64,000 nucleotides of DNA from Flavobacteriales bacterium (GTDB taxonomy: Bacteria; Bacteroidota; Bacteroidia; Flavobacteriales_D; Sanyastnellaceae), in the NCBI GenBank assembly GCA_947442505.1, contig CANEVR010000003.1, positions 18,794 to 82,793 of the forward strand. Direction: 5' to 3'. Shown piece by piece: positions 62,535-64,000 of the stretch. The notes under the pieces were generated by a model. It ran no database searches. It worked only from the letters and a program-made list of their open reading frames with translations, and was not told the origin of the DNA. How positions within the stretch are numbered: position 1 is the stretch's first letter; every line of letters starts with the position of its first letter. The translations under genes were made by a program, and so were the position numbers.

Positions 62535-63473
62535 TCATTTCAATCGATCGATTCTTTCGTGAATAATGACTTTGAATTGTAGTTTGAAAGCATCACTCAA
62601 AAAACTCTGGTCAATCATATCCAACCATTTCGGTAATGCTTTTTCCATCTTTCTGAAAATATTTTGCCGTTGCTTTTCATCCACTTTCAATGTGTCCATG
62701 GCTACTACAAAATCCTGAAGTTTGATCTTCTTCTTCTTACCGTTGATGTTTAACGCCATTTCCTCATCATCGGCAGGATTGACTAAGGTTGTGTTTACCA
62801 AATCGTAAGCCGGCGACAAGGTCATTCCCAACCCTGGTTGGTCCAACAAAGAGAAATTTTTCAAATGCATGTCGGCATTACCCGTGATGAAAGAAAACAA
62901 CACCAATTCCCAAAAGTTAACCAAATCAAGACCCGGTGTAGCCGAATACTTTAAAATGGCCTTGCCTATTTGCTCATAACTGCCATGGTACTTGCCCTCA
63001 GTAAGGCGTTCCGTTAACTGACACATGTCTTCCATGGCCAACTTCCCCTTTTTGGATCGGTCCACTCGTTTTGTTATATATGCCAAATTTCCTGATTGCA
63101 GTCGAATAAGGCTATGCGGTGCCGTTTTAATTTTTGCAACTTCTGCAAGTCGCATGGTCAAATCCTCCACTTCTGGAAGTTGTGGATAGCGCGCTGTAGG
63201 TGGTTTTAGTATGTATCCTCCCCACAAGCCCACCAGTGTAAACCGTCCATTGGTACCTTCCAGTTGCTTACCACTAATGTGCAAGGACAATTTGGCCTGA
63301 ACACCAGTTACGGCAATTTGGCTTTGAATGACTTCTTTGGCCAAGTGCTCGATATCAGACTCCGAATAAGGCAGCAAAGGAGGTGTTGTTTGACCAAATA
63401 TTTTTTTGGAACATGCAGCATGAAAGTCCTGCTCCTGTTCACTCAACATTTCATAACAATATAAACAGTTCAT
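62535..63473 (-). CDS. HipT/HipA-like kinase toxin (C-terminal part of split HipA)
   Basis: A 312-residue kinase of the HipA family. Residues 1-24 form a zinc-ribbon-like knuckle (CLYC ... HAAC). The glycine-rich loop is AVTGVQAKLSL (about 54-64). The catalytic loop GNADMHLKNFSLL (about 194) and LSPAYDLV (about 217) hold the Asp residues for transfer and metal binding. E. coli HipA is 440 residues; the first subdomain is here a separate upstream gene, as in HipBST. Known kinases of the family phosphorylate aminoacyl-tRNA synthetases. Confidence 0.88.
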   Translation of the reverse strand: MNCLYCYEMLSEQEQDFHAACSKKIFGQTTPPLLPYSESDIEHLAKEVIQSQIAVTGVQAKLSLHISGKQLEGTNGRFTLVGLWGGYILKPPTARYPQLPEVEDLTMRLAEVAKIKTAPHSLIRLQSGNLAYITKRVDRSKKGKLAMEDMCQLTERLTEGKYHGSYEQIGKAILKYSATPGLDLVNFWELVLFSFITGNADMHLKNFSLLDQPGLGMTLSPAYDLVNTTLVNPADDEEMALNINGKKKKIKLQDFVVAMDTLKVDEKQRQNIFRKMEKALPKWLDMIDQSFLSDAFKLQFKVIIHERIDRLK

Positions 63474-63799
63474 TGATCTGAAATTTTAACTTCCTCCACA
63501 CTAACAGCTCCGATGCAATCTTTACAGCAAGCGAGCAATAAACCCATCCGATCTCTTGGATTGAGTTTCCAATTTTCTTCTGCGATATCCAACAACCATC
63601 CTTCCGGTATCAAGCCATCAAAAAATGGAAAGAGCACATTGGAACGAAAAGCGGTTTCCTGCAACGGCAATGTCAAACTTACCGAGCGGACATCTTTCTG
63701 AACAATATAATTCTGATCATAAACAAAATGAAACCCTTGATCATCCTGTGTTAGCCATCCTGCTACCTGGTCGTCTATTTTAATTGCTGCTTTTCGCAC
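63470..63799 (-). CDS. HipS-like small protein (HipA N-terminal subdomain)
   Basis: A 109-residue HipA_N/couple_hipA protein. VSLTLPLQETAFRSNVLFPFFDGLIPEGW with GLLLACCKDCIGAVSV match the first subdomain of HipA. It is coupled to the kinase gene by a 4-nt ATGA overlap. In E. coli HipBST the equivalent HipS acts as an antitoxin. The start is GTG 63799; no ATG is available upstream before a stop. Confidence 0.8.
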   Translation of the reverse strand: MRKAAIKIDDQVAGWLTQDDQGFHFVYDQNYIVQKDVRSVSLTLPLQETAFRSNVLFPFFDGLIPEGWLLDIAEENWKLNPRDRMGLLLACCKDCIGAVSVEEVKISDQ

Positions 63800-63844
63800 G
63801 TTGATTATTTAATAAAGATTTAATTCTATACGGCAAAGGGGCAA

Positions 63845-64000
63845 TCACAAGTCTTGTTGAGCTGTTTGAGCAACTGCACCCACTTGATAGCCGAACAATT
63901 GCAGAACTTGGTTCACCTTATCCAACCTCAAACTTTCCTTTCCCTGTTCCAATTCACGCAAGAAACGCAAACCAACACCAGCCTTCTCAGCCAGTTCCGG
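63845..64000 (-). CDS. HipB-like helix-turn-helix antitoxin (partial, 5' end outside window)
   Basis: A frame reading from the window edge gives PELAEKAGVGLRFLRELEQG and continues KESLRLDKVNQVLQLFGYQV, then 11 residues to a TGA. This is the second half of a Y4mF/HipB-type HTH: the recognition helix and the typical LRLDKVNxVLxLFG. It lies 45 nt upstream of the HipS-like gene, the position of hipB in hipBST. Probably autoregulates the operon and neutralises the kinase. Confidence 0.88.
   Translation of the reverse strand, partial: PELAEKAGVGLRFLRELEQGKESLRLDKVNQVLQLFGYQVGAVAQTAQQDL

Overview
The window is a continuous piece of a Bacteroidota chromosome, most likely from the order Flavobacteriales. 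The evidence is the two type IX secretion C-terminal sorting domains (type B near 26.5 kb, type A near 41.9 kb), a TonB-dependent receptor with a carboxypeptidase-regulatory-like N-terminus, GWxTD, DUF5683, DUF3467, WbqC-like and DUF6132 proteins, an unusually long signal peptidase I, the eukaryote-like arginine decarboxylase / deoxyhypusine synthase-like pair, and promoter boxes of the Bacteroidota form TAnnTTTG with almost no Shine-Dalgarno sequences. Genes are tightly packed, with many 1, 4 and 8 nt overlaps. I see no rRNA, tRNA, CRISPR array or transposase.

Layout. 0-2.8 kb: a beta-helix lipoprotein, a TylF-type methyltransferase and an FMN reductase. 2.8-4.7 kb: an accessory island with a DUF4143 ATPase between intergenic repeats. 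4.6-10 kb: tandem parS-like half-sites, parA, parB, a DUF5683 protein, dapB, lepB and a WbqC-like protein in one run. 10-13.6 kb (minus strand): DUF3467, a YjjG-type nucleotidase, GAPDH, lipoyl synthase and a probable outer-membrane protein. 13.6-19 kb: OsmC, a 39-residue lipoprotein, an Omp85-like barrel, GWxTD, rlmB and rlmD. 19-24 kb: an FG-GAP-like secreted protein, a peroxiredoxin, an SDR, and the molybdenum-cofactor genes mobA-like and moaC. 24-30.5 kb: a large PKD/type IX adhesin-like protein, ffh, purC and a purine nucleoside phosphorylase. 30.5-42 kb: a TonB receptor with a companion gene, a decayed fibronectin-III gene end, lpdA, a phosphoribosyltransferase, corA, arginine decarboxylase, an MscS channel, a deoxyhypusine synthase-like gene, an acidic-tail protein and a Kazal-domain secreted protein.

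42-54.8 kb is a minus-strand exopolysaccharide cluster of Wzx/Wzy type: wza, gmd, wzc, wzx, a pyruvyl transferase, a wzy candidate, two glycosyltransferases, wecB and the initiating sugar transferase. Sugars are activated (gmd, wecB), loaded on the lipid carrier (sugar transferase), extended (glycosyltransferases, pyruvyl transferase), flipped (wzx), polymerised (wzy) and exported (wzc, wza). 54.8-61.4 kb: an outer-membrane barrel, an RND/MMPL transporter, dnaK, a GT87-type membrane glycosyltransferase and a DUF6132 protein. 61.5-64 kb is a second accessory island: a DUF2461 gene bracketed by two copies of an intergenic repeat, then a three-gene HipB / HipS-like / HipT-like toxin-antitoxin locus cut by the window end.

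The best candidates for something new are the split HipA locus with altered loop serines, the repeated placing of the TAnnTTTG box 4-7 nt before start codons (leaderless transcription), terminators placed just before wza and inside the WbqC-like gene, interlocked convergent stop codons, an unnamed six-cysteine module alternating with Kazal domains, and the deoxyhypusine synthase-like gene near arginine decarboxylase.
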